Notes: generated from the letters alone by a model not told the origin. Positions 16,658 to 26,040 are shown, counted from the stretch's first letter. The stretch: DNA of 64,000 nt from Flectobacillus longus (GCF_030056705.1 NZ_JASHIC010000025.1:84001-148000); one strand, 5' to 3'. Translations and numbers: made by a program.

Positions 16658-18262
16658 TTATTTCAAACGATAGATGCTAATCACTTTATTTCCATCTACT
16701 TCTACGTTGAATACCTCTTTTGAAGGAACTAAATAAGCAGAAAAATCAGGATTGAAATTAAAATGACGATATTCTGTAATAAAATAGTCTGCTTGGTTAA
16801 TGTCACTCACAAATTTTAGTGCATCTTTTTCGCTTTTTCCCAAGTTATACGAAGCGCAAATATTTCCATTAATTTTGACTTTTGCTCCTTTCTGACTGTG
16901 TATTTTCAAATAGTCTAATGCTTGCTTATAAGAAGTACCCCAATAATCCATCTCAAATTTTTTGTCGACATGATTTCCTGCCAAAACATTAAAATATACA
17001 TTTTGATAGGGGTGATTTTTCACAATCCAAGCAAGTAGATATACCACTACCAACACATTCAAACCGATAAAGCCTCCTGCTACAGCAGGCTTCCATCCCT
17101 TCAGAAAGTCTTCAATCGTAACAATTCCCAATGTGGCAAGATACACAAACCCAGCGTAAGTAAAATACAAGTGGCGCCAACCATCATACAAGGTTGAATC
17201 TAATACGACAACACTTAAAATGGGGCCGACAAAAAGTCCTAGAAAAAACAAATTGATGTACGTAAGTGGATTCCTATATTCTGTTATCCATTGTTTTAAG
17301 GTTACAACAACACCTATCAATGCCAACAAAAGAAAAGGAATTGGCGTAGTAATCACAATCCAAATCAAAGCATAATAACGAGGCAAATCAGGGGCGGTAT
17401 AATATTGACCTTCAAACAATACTGGCGCATTCAATGGATATTTACTCAGGTTTTCGAATACCTCAATAAAGTGCCCGATGGGGTTTGTCCACAAATAAGG
17501 GAAAGCAATGTAAAAAGTCAGCAAATACACGATAAGCATGCTTGCCAACATTTTGAGTTTTTGGATTAAGTCTTTTTCTTGTGTAAAAAAATGTTTTAAG
17601 ACTATTGCTCCTCCAAAAATCAGTGGAAGAAAAATGCCTACAATACGCAAAGCCGTAGCCAATCCCATAACCAAACCTAGCCCAATAGCATACTTGTAAT
17701 TAGTTCCTTTCAAAATTTTGAACCCTAAATAACCAGCAATTACAAAAAGGGATAACAGCGGTAAATCTTTAGGGTTATAGAATGACTCTGCCAAAAAACG
17801 GGGCGAAAACACATAGATAAAGCACCCCAACAAACTGATATATTGTTTCTGGAATCTTTCAGAAAGAAGTTTATACAAGAAAATAATGGATAGCGCAAAA
17901 ATCAAAAAAGTCGATAAATGCCAAAGTCGATATACTCCTAATTCGTCGTCGATGCCCAACCCTTTTTCTAATACTACCATCGGAAAAGCAAACAGCGCAC
18001 CATGGTCTCTATCTCGATAATGCTCCATGTCTGGTGCATTTTTCAAATCAGGCGGAATCACCTTCGAAGCCATACTTGGTGCCAATTGTCGAGCTACGTG
18101 AATAATATTCATAATCCCGATATGACGCTCAGTGCCTTCATCATACGAAACACCATAATCTTTATAAACCAAAAGCCCACTGATAAAGTAAATCACAAAT
18201 AAAATGATAGGGAGTTTGGACGTATTGAGCAGACGACTAAAAAAGTTCAACTTCATATACAA
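16658..18262 (-). CDS. GT39/GT-C-like membrane glycosyltransferase
   Basis: A 534-residue protein with roughly ten to twelve hydrophobic segments. The first periplasmic loop has the acidic 'YGVSYDEGTERH' (about residues 33-44), the place where GT-C enzymes of the PMT/ArnT group carry the catalytic Asp/Glu pair. 'ESFYNPKDLPLL' and 'YDGWRHLYFTYAG' are further loop motifs. The C-terminal 90 residues look soluble. These enzymes transfer a sugar from a polyprenyl-phosphate donor on the periplasmic side. The acceptor is unknown. The neighbouring GT2 gene may make the donor. Confidence 0.78.
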   Translation of the reverse strand: MYMKLNFFSRLLNTSKLPIILFVIYFISGLLVYKDYGVSYDEGTERHIGIMNIIHVARQLAPSMASKVIPPDLKNAPDMEHYRDRDHGALFAFPMVVLEKGLGIDDELGVYRLWHLSTFLIFALSIIFLYKLLSERFQKQYISLLGCFIYVFSPRFLAESFYNPKDLPLLSLFVIAGYLGFKILKGTNYKYAIGLGLVMGLATALRIVGIFLPLIFGGAIVLKHFFTQEKDLIQKLKMLASMLIVYLLTFYIAFPYLWTNPIGHFIEVFENLSKYPLNAPVLFEGQYYTAPDLPRYYALIWIVITTPIPFLLLALIGVVVTLKQWITEYRNPLTYINLFFLGLFVGPILSVVVLDSTLYDGWRHLYFTYAGFVYLATLGIVTIEDFLKGWKPAVAGGFIGLNVLVVVYLLAWIVKNHPYQNVYFNVLAGNHVDKKFEMDYWGTSYKQALDYLKIHSQKGAKVKINGNICASYNLGKSEKDALKFVSDINQADYFITEYRHFNFNPDFSAYLVPSKEVFNVEVDGNKVISIYRLK

Positions 18263-18668
18263 TAGTGTTGGGTTAAGTGGAAGTGATGAGTATTAGCTCA
18301 AATGTTTTTGAGATTTTTCAGAGTAAGCCTATCGATGAATAATAACCATAAAATATGTCACAAAACCTATGCCCAAATGTATATTTCATAACAATATTTT
18401 TACATCATCGCTATAAATTATCCATAAAGTAAAAGAGAACAGGGACAAAGTTATTTATATACTATCAAATGCTATTTTATAAATATATTTTATTCAGTCC
18501 TCATTTATCATATTCGCTTTGTCAAACATTTGAGCTTTTGGAAGCATTTGAAGGTCATTTTTATAAAATATAACAATTCAAAGAAAAAAATAAAATAGTA
18601 TGCTTGCATAACAATTTTATTTTTCTTTAACTTTACCTATCGAATCAAAATCTCATAAACATATTACA
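18263..18668. other. AT-rich divergent promoter region
   Basis: No coding sequence or strong hairpin is seen. A possible fadN promoter is TTG at 18604-18606 and TAACTTTA at 18628-18635 with a 21-nt spacer; the match to consensus is partial. Confidence 0.45.
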
Positions 18669-21068
18669 ATGAACCGTTCAATCAAGAAAGTAGCTGTGTT
18701 AGGGTCAGGCATCATGGGAAGCCGTATTGCCTGCCACTTTGCCAATATTGGATGCGAGGTGCTCTTGTTAGACATCGTTCCTCGTGAACCCAACGATGCT
18801 GAAAAAGCGAAAGGTCTTACTTTAGAATCGCCTGCGGTACGTAATCGTATTGTCAATGAGGCATTTCAGAATACGCTCAAAGCTAATCCTGCCGCACTCT
18901 ATTCTACGGCATTTGCTAACCGTGTCAAGCTTGGCAACTTCGATGATAATCTCGCCGAAATCAAGAATTATGATTGGGTGATTGAGGTCATTGTAGAAAA
19001 CTTAGCCATTAAAAAGAGTCTTTTCGAAAAAGTAGATGCTCTTCGTAAGCCCGGCACGCTAATTACCTCAAATACATCGGGTATTCCGATTCATTTGATG
19101 GCAGAAGGTCGTTCTGAAGATTTCCAAAAACATTTTTGCGGAACGCACTTCTTTAATCCTCCTCGCTATTTGAAGCTATTGGAAGTAATTCCAACACCTC
19201 AGACGGATAGTAGTGTGGTAGACTTCTTGATGCACTATGGTGATAGATTTTTAGGAAAAACTACCGTATTATGTAAAGATACCCCTGCTTTTATTGCCAA
19301 CCGTGTAGGTGTTTACAGCATGATGAAAACCATGCAAGTAGTGGCCGAAATGGGCTTGACAGTTGAGGAGGTAGATAAGCTGACTTCGGTAGTCGTAGGT
19401 CGTCCTAAATCAGGAACTTTCCGTTTGTCTGACTTGGTCGGCTTGGATACTACGATTAACGTTTCAAACAACCTATATGCGGCACTCACGCATGACGAGT
19501 CAAGAGATGCTTTTGTTTTACCAGAAATGATTAAAAAACTTCAGGAAAACAAATGGCTAGGTGACAAAACGGGTCAAGGTTTTTACAAGAAAATCAAAGG
19601 TGCTGGTGGTAAGTCAGAAATTTTGGCTTTAAACCTTCAAACTTTTGAATATGAACCTTCTCAAAAAGTAAAATTCGATGTTTTCGAAAAAACAAAATCT
19701 CTAGCTTTAAAAGACCGTTTTGCTGTATTGTTAGCAGATAAAGGCAAAGCTGGAGAGTTTTATCGTAAAACCATTTTGGATGGTTTTAGATATGTTACCT
19801 ATCGCATTCCAGAAATTGCTGACGAGCTATATCGCATCGATGCTGCCATTTGCGCAGGTTTTGGTTGGGAAATGGGCATTTTCGAAACATGGGACGCCCT
19901 AGGTTTGCAAAAAGGTCTAGAACTCATGAAAGCCGAAGGCATGGAACCTGCCTCATGGGTTCATGAGATGATTGAAAGTGGCGTAAACTCATTCTATAAA
20001 AAAGAGGGTGGCAAGCGTCTTTACTACGATATTCCAAGCAAAAGCTACAAGCTTATCCCAGGTACAGAATCATTTATTATTCTTGAAAACCTCTCAGATG
20101 GTATCGTTTGGAAAAACGGCGAAAGTCATATTTATGATTTAGGGGATGGAATTCTTGGTTTAGAGTTCCGCTCAAAAATGAATACGTTTGGAGCGGGAGT
20201 TATTGAGGGCGTTCACAAAGCTATCAATCTAGCAGAAAAAGATTTCCGTGGTTTGGTGATTGGTAATGATAGTACCGAAGCATTTTCGGCAGGTGCCAAC
20301 TTAGCCATGCTATTTATGTATGCTGTCGAACAAGAGTTTGACGAAGTAAACCTCATGATTGCGCAATTCCAGCAGACCATGATGCGCGTTCGTTACTCGT
20401 CGATTCCTGTTGTAGTCGCACCTCATACGCTTGCACTTGGTGGTGGTTGCGAAATTACCTTACACGCTGACCGTGTGGTAGCAGCAGCCGAAACTTATAT
20501 TGGTCTTGTAGAAGTGGGTGTAGGTTTAATTCCTGCGGGTGGCGGTACCAAAGAAATGGCACTACGCTGTTCTGACCTCTACAAAGCTGGTGACCCAGAG
20601 CTCAATATTTTGCAATCAGCCTTCATGAACATTGCGACAGCCAAAGTAAGTACTTCGGGTTATGAAGCATTTGACATGAACTATTTCCGTCGTGGCGACG
20701 AGGTTGTGCTCAATCGCAGTCGTTTGATAGCCGATGCCAAACATGCTGCCATAGAGTTAGCAGAAGCTGGTTATACCCAACCTAAACAACGTAACGACAT
20801 CAGAGTTCAAGGAAAAGCAGGTATCGCGTTGTTTAAAGCAGGTATTACCTCAATGTTAATGGGTAAATATATCTCTGAACACGATGCCAAGATTGCCAAC
20901 AAATTGGCTTATGCCATTTGCGGAGGAGACTTGAGTTATCCACAAAATGTAACGGAGCAATACCTTCTTGATCTTGAGCGTGAGGCATTTTTATCACTCT
21001 CAGGCGAGCGTAAGACCTTGGAGCGCATCCAAAGCCTTCTTAATGGAGGAAAACCGCTTAGAAATTAA
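18669..21068 (+). CDS. fadN: 3-hydroxyacyl-CoA dehydrogenase / enoyl-CoA hydratase (FadN type)
   Basis: A 799-residue bifunctional beta-oxidation enzyme. The N-terminal NAD-binding site is 'VLGSGIMGSRIA' (about residues 10-21), followed by the dehydrogenase motif 'HFFNPPRYLKLLEVI' (about 160-174). The enoyl-CoA hydratase domain is C-terminal: 'AFSAGANLAMLF' (about 538-549) and 'LALGGGCEITLHADRVV' (about 593). The dehydrogenase-first order and length match Bacillus FadN (YusL) rather than E. coli FadB. The thiolase gene follows, the same order as in fadNAE, but no acyl-CoA dehydrogenase gene follows here. Confidence 0.93.
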   Translation: MNRSIKKVAVLGSGIMGSRIACHFANIGCEVLLLDIVPREPNDAEKAKGLTLESPAVRNRIVNEAFQNTLKANPAALYSTAFANRVKLGNFDDNLAEIKNYDWVIEVIVENLAIKKSLFEKVDALRKPGTLITSNTSGIPIHLMAEGRSEDFQKHFCGTHFFNPPRYLKLLEVIPTPQTDSSVVDFLMHYGDRFLGKTTVLCKDTPAFIANRVGVYSMMKTMQVVAEMGLTVEEVDKLTSVVVGRPKSGTFRLSDLVGLDTTINVSNNLYAALTHDESRDAFVLPEMIKKLQENKWLGDKTGQGFYKKIKGAGGKSEILALNLQTFEYEPSQKVKFDVFEKTKSLALKDRFAVLLADKGKAGEFYRKTILDGFRYVTYRIPEIADELYRIDAAICAGFGWEMGIFETWDALGLQKGLELMKAEGMEPASWVHEMIESGVNSFYKKEGGKRLYYDIPSKSYKLIPGTESFIILENLSDGIVWKNGESHIYDLGDGILGLEFRSKMNTFGAGVIEGVHKAINLAEKDFRGLVIGNDSTEAFSAGANLAMLFMYAVEQEFDEVNLMIAQFQQTMMRVRYSSIPVVVAPHTLALGGGCEITLHADRVVAAAETYIGLVEVGVGLIPAGGGTKEMALRCSDLYKAGDPELNILQSAFMNIATAKVSTSGYEAFDMNYFRRGDEVVLNRSRLIADAKHAAIELAEAGYTQPKQRNDIRVQGKAGIALFKAGITSMLMGKYISEHDAKIANKLAYAICGGDLSYPQNVTEQYLLDLEREAFLSLSGERKTLERIQSLLNGGKPLRN

Positions 21069-21171
21069 GAGGGAGTATGAATGTAGAATTGCGAGTGGTG
21101 AGTTATGAATATAAAATCATAATTCACAATATTTTATCTCAACAATTAATTCAACTTATTTTTACCCGTAA

Positions 21172-21253
21172 TAGGCATTAAGCTATATGCCATAAGCTAA
21201 AAGTATAAGCGTTTTTCTAAAAAATCATGAATACCTTTTTTGCTTAATGCCTA
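21172..21253. repeat. Inverted repeats in the fadN-fadA gap
   Basis: TAGGCATTAAGC (21172-21183) is perfectly repeated in inverse orientation at 21242-21253, with extra copies of AAGCT/AGCTT between. A weaker dyad lies at 21099-21127. The gap is non-coding, which argues against translating the thiolase from an upstream in-frame ATG at 21247. Confidence 0.6.
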
Positions 21254-21303
21254 CAGCTTATTGCCTAATTTCATTTTTCTTATTCAAAATCCAGAATCAA
21301 ACC

Positions 21304-22479
21304 ATGAATGCATATATCGTTGCGGGCTATCGTACAGCAGTAGGAAAAGCTCCAAAAGGTACACTTAGATTCACTCGTCCTGACGAACTTGGTGCCGAGG
21401 TAATTAAACATATTTTATCAACTCTTCCACAATTAGACCCAGTTCGTGTGGATGATGTTATTGTGGGCAATGCCGTACCAGAGGCCGAACAAGGAATGCA
21501 AATTGGGCGTTATGTAGCGCTATTGTCATTGCCTAAAGAAGTTTCAGGTTTTACCATCAATCGCTATTGTGGCTCAGGTGTAGAAGCTATCGCTATTGCT
21601 GCAGCTAAAATCTCAGCAGGTATGGCCGATTGTATCATTGCGGGTGGTGTAGAGTCTATGTCATTGGTACCAGTAATGGGCTATAAGACGGCTCTCAACT
21701 TTGATATTGCTCAGAAAACGCCTGATTATTACATCGGAATGGGACTTACAGCCGAGCAAGTAGCTAATCAATATAATATCAGTCGTGAAGATCAAGATGC
21801 TTTTGCGTATGCCTCGCATCAAAAAGCCATTGCGGCTCAACAAGCTGGTTTGTTTGACCCTGAAATTGTACCTATTACCATCAAAGAAACTTTTTTTGAT
21901 GCTAATTCAGGCAAAAAGAAAACGAAAGAATCGGTCTTCAATAAAGACGAAGGACCTCGCGCAGATACCAGTGTAGAAGCCCTTGGCAAACTCAAACCTG
22001 TTTTTGCAGCAGGTGGTTCGGTTACGGCAGGTAACTCTTCTCAGACTTCAGATGGCGCTGCTTTTGTAATGGTCATGTCTGAAAAAATGGTGAATGAGCT
22101 TAATCTGAAGCCTATTGCTCGTATGCTGTCGTATGCCACTGCGGGTTGCGAACCTCGTATTATGGGTATCGGCCCTGTATTTGCAGTACCTAAAGCCCTT
22201 AAGCAAGCTGGTTTGTCGTTAAACGATATTGACCAAATCGAACTGAATGAAGCTTTTGCGGCTCAAGCGCTGGCTGTAGTTCGTACCTTGGACATCGACC
22301 CAAGTAAACTCAATCCAAACGGTGGTGCTATTGCCTTAGGACACGCACTAGGTTCAACAGGAGCTCGTTTGTCGGTTCAACTATTCAATGAAATGCGTCG
22401 TCGTAACCAAAAATATGGTATGGTAACTGCTTGTGTTGGTGGTGGACAAGGTGTAGCAGGTATTTATGAGCTTTTGTAA
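21304..22479 (+). CDS. fadA: Acetyl-CoA C-acyltransferase (thiolase)
   Basis: A 391-residue thiolase cleaving 3-ketoacyl-CoA in the last step of beta-oxidation. The catalytic triad is visible: Cys89 in 'INRYCGSGVEAI', His347 in 'NGGAIALGHALG' and Cys377 in 'TACVGGGQG'. The start at 21304 ('MNAYIVAGYRTAVGK') is chosen because it matches the family N-terminus; the in-frame extension to 21247 lies in a repeat-rich intergenic stretch. Downstream of fadN on the same strand, it probably forms a two-gene operon. Confidence 0.94.
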   Translation: MNAYIVAGYRTAVGKAPKGTLRFTRPDELGAEVIKHILSTLPQLDPVRVDDVIVGNAVPEAEQGMQIGRYVALLSLPKEVSGFTINRYCGSGVEAIAIAAAKISAGMADCIIAGGVESMSLVPVMGYKTALNFDIAQKTPDYYIGMGLTAEQVANQYNISREDQDAFAYASHQKAIAAQQAGLFDPEIVPITIKETFFDANSGKKKTKESVFNKDEGPRADTSVEALGKLKPVFAAGGSVTAGNSSQTSDGAAFVMVMSEKMVNELNLKPIARMLSYATAGCEPRIMGIGPVFAVPKALKQAGLSLNDIDQIELNEAFAAQALAVVRTLDIDPSKLNPNGGAIALGHALGSTGARLSVQLFNEMRRRNQKYGMVTACVGGGQGVAGIYELL

Positions 22480-22522
22480 AGAAGCTAGAAAGCATAGAAT
22501 AGATTTTTTTAAAAGATAATAT

Positions 22523-22562
22523 CAAAGAGGTGTTCGAAATCTGATTTTCGAACACCTCTTTT
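22523..22562 (+). terminator. Intrinsic terminator after fadA
   Basis: AAAGAGGTGTTCGAAA pairs with TTTTCGAACACCTCTTTT across a short loop. It starts 44 nt after the thiolase stop. Confidence 0.88.
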
Positions 22563-22601
22563 GATTAATAGTCAATAAATATCTAGTATTTGAGTGCTTT
22601 T

Positions 22602-22645
22602 TTTCCCCAATAGGGTGCGACTTAAGTCGCACCCTATTGGGGAAA
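22602..22645. repeat. 44-bp perfect palindrome without a loop
   Basis: The 22 bases at 22602-22623 are the exact reverse complement of 22624-22645, centred on GCGACTTAAGTCGC, with outer arms CCCCAATAGGG / CCCTATTGGGG. It lies just after the fadA terminator and before the convergent DUF5522 gene. No T tract beyond the arms marks it as a simple terminator. Confidence 0.9.
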
Positions 22646-22720
22646 GTATAAGAGGTCTCTATTTAAAATTATCCCAAAATTCGAGAGGACTCCTATTGAA
22701 TAGGAATATACCGTTTCTGT

Positions 22721-22891
22721 TTACATTGGCTTTCTCTTAAACCCATACGGACAATGTTTACAGCCGTTTTTACAACAATATCCTCTCTTCAGGTGGTATT
22801 CCTTCGTAAATACCATAAATCCCTGTTCATTCAAGTAATAATCCTCTGGTTCCAATCCTCGATTAGCCTTTATCTTTTCTTCATTTTTCAT
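22721..22891 (-). CDS. DUF5522-type small cysteine-rich protein
   Basis: I translated this short frame by hand: 56 residues, start ATG at 22891, stop TAA at 22721. The C-terminal half holds 'GYCCKNGCKHCPYGFKRKP' with four cysteines (residues 39, 40, 44 and 47), the hallmark of the small DUF5522 proteins of Bacteroidota; the middle 'PEDYYLNEQGFMVFTKEYHL' also fits. The cysteines may bind a metal. The function is unknown. A frame on the opposite strand (22754-22957) has no such support. Confidence 0.82.
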   Translation of the reverse strand: MKNEEKIKANRGLEPEDYYLNEQGFMVFTKEYHLKRGYCCKNGCKHCPYGFKRKPM

Positions 22892-23356
22892 ATTCAAGGG
22901 TCAAAGTTAACAGCGTCCAAGACAATAATAGGTTTCCTTCGTGGTTCTTTTTATTGATTTATTCGTTAATAACCTGTTTTTTGATTTCAACTTTCCAACC
23001 TATAGTTTAAGCAAAATGTTCAAAATATTGTATTTTTGTAAAAGTCATGCCAAGCAATTTTACATATCGAACTAACATAAAAGCAATGTGCCCTCCTCTC
23101 ACGACGAGCGCACTTTATGGGCATTTCTGTAAAATCCATCGAATACTAGAATCTTCCACGTTACTCATCTACGTCATCTGGCTTTTTTCTGCTGTGTAAT
23201 ACTCTTCTAAAGTTTTGATACTTTAGGCAAAAGACTATGTTGTGATTCAACGGTAGTCGATTTTGTCATTTCTTTATTTTAAAATCATTTGTAAAAAGAC
23301 AACACTAACAGACACACTGTTATCTGATAACCTTTTTACCTTAAAGAATTACGACA
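22892..23356 (+). other. Divergent intergenic region with long rocD leader
   Basis: No coding sequence is seen. A -7-like TATTTTTG lies at 23031-23038, which would give rocD a leader of about 310 nt. That leader contains the nested inverted repeats described separately. Confidence 0.5.
23057..23135 (+). ncRNA. Candidate structured leader element upstream of rocD
   Basis: Nested complementary segments are visible: ATTTTACA (23057-23064) with TGTAAAAT (23128-23135), enclosing AATG-T-GCCC (23085-23093) with GGGCATT (23119-23125) and GTGC/GCAC inside. A further hairpin GACTA...TAGTC follows near 23240-23260. I recognise no known riboswitch class. It may be a cis-regulatory RNA for ornithine aminotransferase, but this rests only on pairing seen by eye. 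Confidence 0.35.
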
Positions 23357-24613
23357 ATGAACATTTCAGAAAAATACACAGAAGAACTAACAGCCACCGA
23401 ATTTGCTATCACGCTTGAAGACCATTATGGTGCTCATAACTATCACCCAATGCCTGTAGTATTGGAGCGTGGTCAAGGTGTTTTTGTTTGGGATGTAGAA
23501 AATCGCCCGTATTTCGATTTTCTCTCGGCTTATAGTGCTGTAAACCAAGGGCACTGTCACCCAAAAATTGTACAAGCAATGATAGAGCAGGCACAGAAAT
23601 TAACCCTTACCTCTCGTGCTTTTTACAATAACCAATTAGGACTTTGTGAAAAATATTTGTGTGAATACTTTGGTTATGACAAAGTATTGATGATGAACTC
23701 AGGGGCAGAAGGTGGTGAAACAGCCTTAAAATTGACCCGTAAATGGGCGTACAAAGTAAAAGGTATCCCACAAAATCAGGCTAAAACGCTTTACGCATCG
23801 GGTAATTTCTGGGGACGTACAATTGCGGCTATCTCGGCCTCTACTGATCCTTCGAGTTATAACGATTACGGTCCTTTGTTGCCAGGTTATGAAATCATTC
23901 CTTACAACGATTTAGAGGCACTGGCTGAGGCCCTCAAAGACCCAAATGTAGCTAGCTTTATGGTAGAGCCTATTCAAGGCGAAGCAGGTGTTGTTGTTCC
24001 AGAAGAAGGATACCTCAAAAAAGCCTTTGAATTATGTCGTGAACATAATGTACTGTTCATTGCTGATGAAGTTCAAACGGGAATTGCCCGAACAGGCAAA
24101 CGTCTCGCTTGTGATCATGAAGGCTTCCAACCAGATATTTTGATATTAGGAAAGGCGCTATCGGGAGGTACCTATCCTGTATCTGCGGTTTTGTGTCGTG
24201 ACGAAATCATGTTGACTATTAAGCCAGGCGAGCATGGCTCTACTTATGGTGGTAATCCATTGGCATGTGCCGTAACAATGGCAGCTTTACAAGTAGTAAA
24301 AGATGAAAAACTTGCCGAAAATGCTGAGGCGATGGGACTGCTTTTCAGAGAAAGGATGACTCAACTCAAAAACCAACGCCCAGACTTAATCACTGAAGTA
24401 AGAGGAAAAGGCTTGTTAAATGCCATCGAAATTAACGATACAGAAGAAAGCGAAACGGCTTGGAACTTGTGTATGGCTTTTAAAGAAAAAGGATTATTAG
24501 CCAAACCAACACACGGTAACAAGATTCGCTTTGCCCCTCCATTGGTTATTACCGAAACTCAAATGGACGATGCTTGTTCAATTATTGAAAAAGTAATTTT
24601 GGAGTGGAAATAA
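23357..24613 (+). CDS. rocD: Ornithine--oxo-acid aminotransferase
   Basis: A 418-residue class III PLP aminotransferase, converting ornithine and 2-oxoglutarate to glutamate semialdehyde and glutamate. Motifs: '[18 protein letters not shown]' (about 113-130), '[13 protein letters not shown]' (203-215), '[14 protein letters not shown]' (234-247) and the PLP Lys266 in 'LGKALSGG'. The N-terminal '[18 protein letters not shown]' and the C-terminal 'IRFAPPLVI' identify it as the ornithine rather than the acetylornithine enzyme. It is monocistronic and preceded by an unusually long upstream region. Confidence 0.95.
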   Translation: MNISEKYTEELTATEFAITLEDHYGAHNYHPMPVVLERGQGVFVWDVENRPYFDFLSAYSAVNQGHCHPKIVQAMIEQAQKLTLTSRAFYNNQLGLCEKYLCEYFGYDKVLMMNSGAEGGETALKLTRKWAYKVKGIPQNQAKTLYASGNFWGRTIAAISASTDPSSYNDYGPLLPGYEIIPYNDLEALAEALKDPNVASFMVEPIQGEAGVVVPEEGYLKKAFELCREHNVLFIADEVQTGIARTGKRLACDHEGFQPDILILGKALSGGTYPVSAVLCRDEIMLTIKPGEHGSTYGGNPLACAVTMAALQVVKDEKLAENAEAMGLLFRERMTQLKNQRPDLITEVRGKGLLNAIEINDTEESETAWNLCMAFKEKGLLAKPTHGNKIRFAPPLVITETQMDDACSIIEKVILEWK

Positions 24614-25034
24614 ATACTAGTGCTGAATGATGAGTTGTGAATTGTGAGTGTAAATTTTTAATTATCAAATTTTACACTCACAATTGATTAAGTCTCAAAT
24701 AATGGTCTTTAGTTTAATTTAGTGATTGAACAAATTATTGATTAATTTAAAATTTATCTTCTAGCAGTAGAAACGCAATGATTGCGGCTTAAGCTAAGGC
24801 GTATCTAACATAGTCGTGTCCCAAAAGCTTGTGGAATAAGCCCAATTCTAAAATTCGGGATTAATCATGTTATAGACGTAAAGAATTGAGTCTATACTGG
24901 TGTTGCATAGATTATATTTAACTACATCACGAAATTCGGGATAAATCAATCTTTTCAGCTTTAATTTCATTACTCTCACAAAAAAAACGTAACCACTCAA
25001 TACTTTTCATATCAAATGATTACGTCTTTATTTG
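24614..25034. other. Intergenic region between rocD and tRNA-Arg
   Basis: No gene is seen. It contains the rocD terminator-like hairpin and two copies of a 17-bp motif (AAATTCGGGATWAATCA at 24851-24867 and 24932-24948, 16 of 17 identical), plus TATAGAC/GTCTATA between them. Confidence 0.6.
24640..24685 (+). terminator. Hairpin after rocD, probable terminator
   Basis: A 15-bp perfect inverted repeat, AATTGTGAGTGTAAA (24640-24654) with its complement at 24671-24685, 27 nt after the stop. No strong T run follows, so termination is probable rather than certain. Confidence 0.55.
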
Positions 25035-25106
25035 TAGCCCCGGCAGGAATCGAACCTGCATCTTAGGTACCGGAAACCCACATTCTATCCATTGAACTAC
25101 GGAGCC
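25035..25106 (-). tRNA. tRNA-Arg (anticodon CCG)
   Basis: On the minus strand a 72-nt cloverleaf can be folded: acceptor GGCTCCG with CGGGGCT (one G-T at the end, one inside), D stem GTTC/GAAT, anticodon stem TGGGT/ACCTA around loop TTCCGGT (anticodon CCG, reading CGG), and T arm GCAGG-TTCGATT-CCTGC. The CCA end is not encoded. It is downstream of the RluA-type gene's end on the same strand. Confidence 0.93.
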
Positions 25107-25131
25107 TTACCAAAATTTTAGCGTCGCAAAA

Positions 25132-25851
25132 TTAAGAAAACTTCTCTAACTGTTTCACCAAAACCTCGAAATCTTTAGGGTATGGCGCTTCGACTGTGAT
25201 ACGTTCGCCATCCATCAGATTAAAAGTCAACGAATGTGCATGCAATGCCACACGTTTCATTAAAGGAAGTTCGTCTGTATTTTTTTTAAGGTTAAAACCT
25301 CTCTTCAAATCTGAGAGATATAGCGTGTCGCCTCCATAAGTTGGATCGCTTACAATTGGAGCTTTCAAACAAGCCAAGTGAATCCTAATTTGGTGCATAC
25401 GACCAGTAATGGGCATACATTCAATTAGGGTATGTTTGCGATATACCTTGATAGTGTTAAAAATCGTCTCGGCTTCTTTACCTTTCTGACGGTCAATCAC
25501 CACTTGAGTACCATCACGCTTCTGGGCGATAGGCAAATACACCGAAATCATATCTAAATCATGGATACCATTTGCTACTGCGTGGTAGCGTTTAGCGACC
25601 TGACGATGTTCAAATTGCATTGACAAATGACGATATGCCGCAGGGTTTTTAGCAATAGCCAAAATACCAGATGTTTCTTTATCAAGTCGGTGAGCTAGTT
25701 GGGCATCATCAGAATATTCTTTTGCTAATCGCAAAATACTCTGTGAGTTATCAGCCTGACGCTCGTCGAGAGATGAAATATAAGGTGGTTTATTTATAAC
25801 TATGAAGTCGTCGTTTTCGAAAAGAATTATATCTTTGAAATTAATGCGCAT
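25132..25851 (-). CDS. RluA-family pseudouridine synthase
   Basis: A 239-residue enzyme isomerising uridine in rRNA or tRNA. The catalytic Asp is in 'HRLDKETSGILAIAK' (about residues 73-87), and 'PITGRMHQIRIHLA' (about 150-163) is the second RluA motif. There is no S4 domain, so it is the short RluA/RluC-like form. I start at the ATG at 25851 ('MRINFKDIILFEN'); an in-frame ATG nine codons upstream would add a hydrophobic tail not seen in the family. The exact target position cannot be predicted. Confidence 0.9.
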   Translation of the reverse strand: MRINFKDIILFENDDFIVINKPPYISSLDERQADNSQSILRLAKEYSDDAQLAHRLDKETSGILAIAKNPAAYRHLSMQFEHRQVAKRYHAVANGIHDLDMISVYLPIAQKRDGTQVVIDRQKGKEAETIFNTIKVYRKHTLIECMPITGRMHQIRIHLACLKAPIVSDPTYGGDTLYLSDLKRGFNLKKNTDELPLMKRVALHAHSLTFNLMDGERITVEAPYPKDFEVLVKQLEKFS

Positions 25852-25994
25852 AAAAAAATAAAATATTAGTAGACTCAATATGAGCCGATAATCAAACGAT
25901 TAGACAATAGTGCAAAGTTCCTACTTTTTTTGCAAACTCTAGGTATGTTCCTGAAACAGTTTGTATTTTCTTTTAAAATGCCCCCTTTTAAAGC

Positions 25995-26025
25995 TAAAAA
26001 AGGTGCAAGAAACATCCTGCACCTT
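25995..26025 (-). terminator. Intrinsic terminator after the PPK2 gene
   Basis: On the minus strand AAGGTGCA and TGCACCTT form a stem followed by TTTT; 16 nt after the stop. Confidence 0.8.
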
Positions 26026-26040
26026 CGGTAATATGATATT

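Noticed and set aside
22754..22957. A plus-strand frame opposite the DUF5522 gene
   Set aside because: The minus strand encodes a recognisable cysteine-rich protein over the same bases; the plus frame resembles nothing.
23101..23135. Assigning a known riboswitch to the rocD leader
   Set aside because: I see pairing but no conserved core of any riboswitch class that I know.
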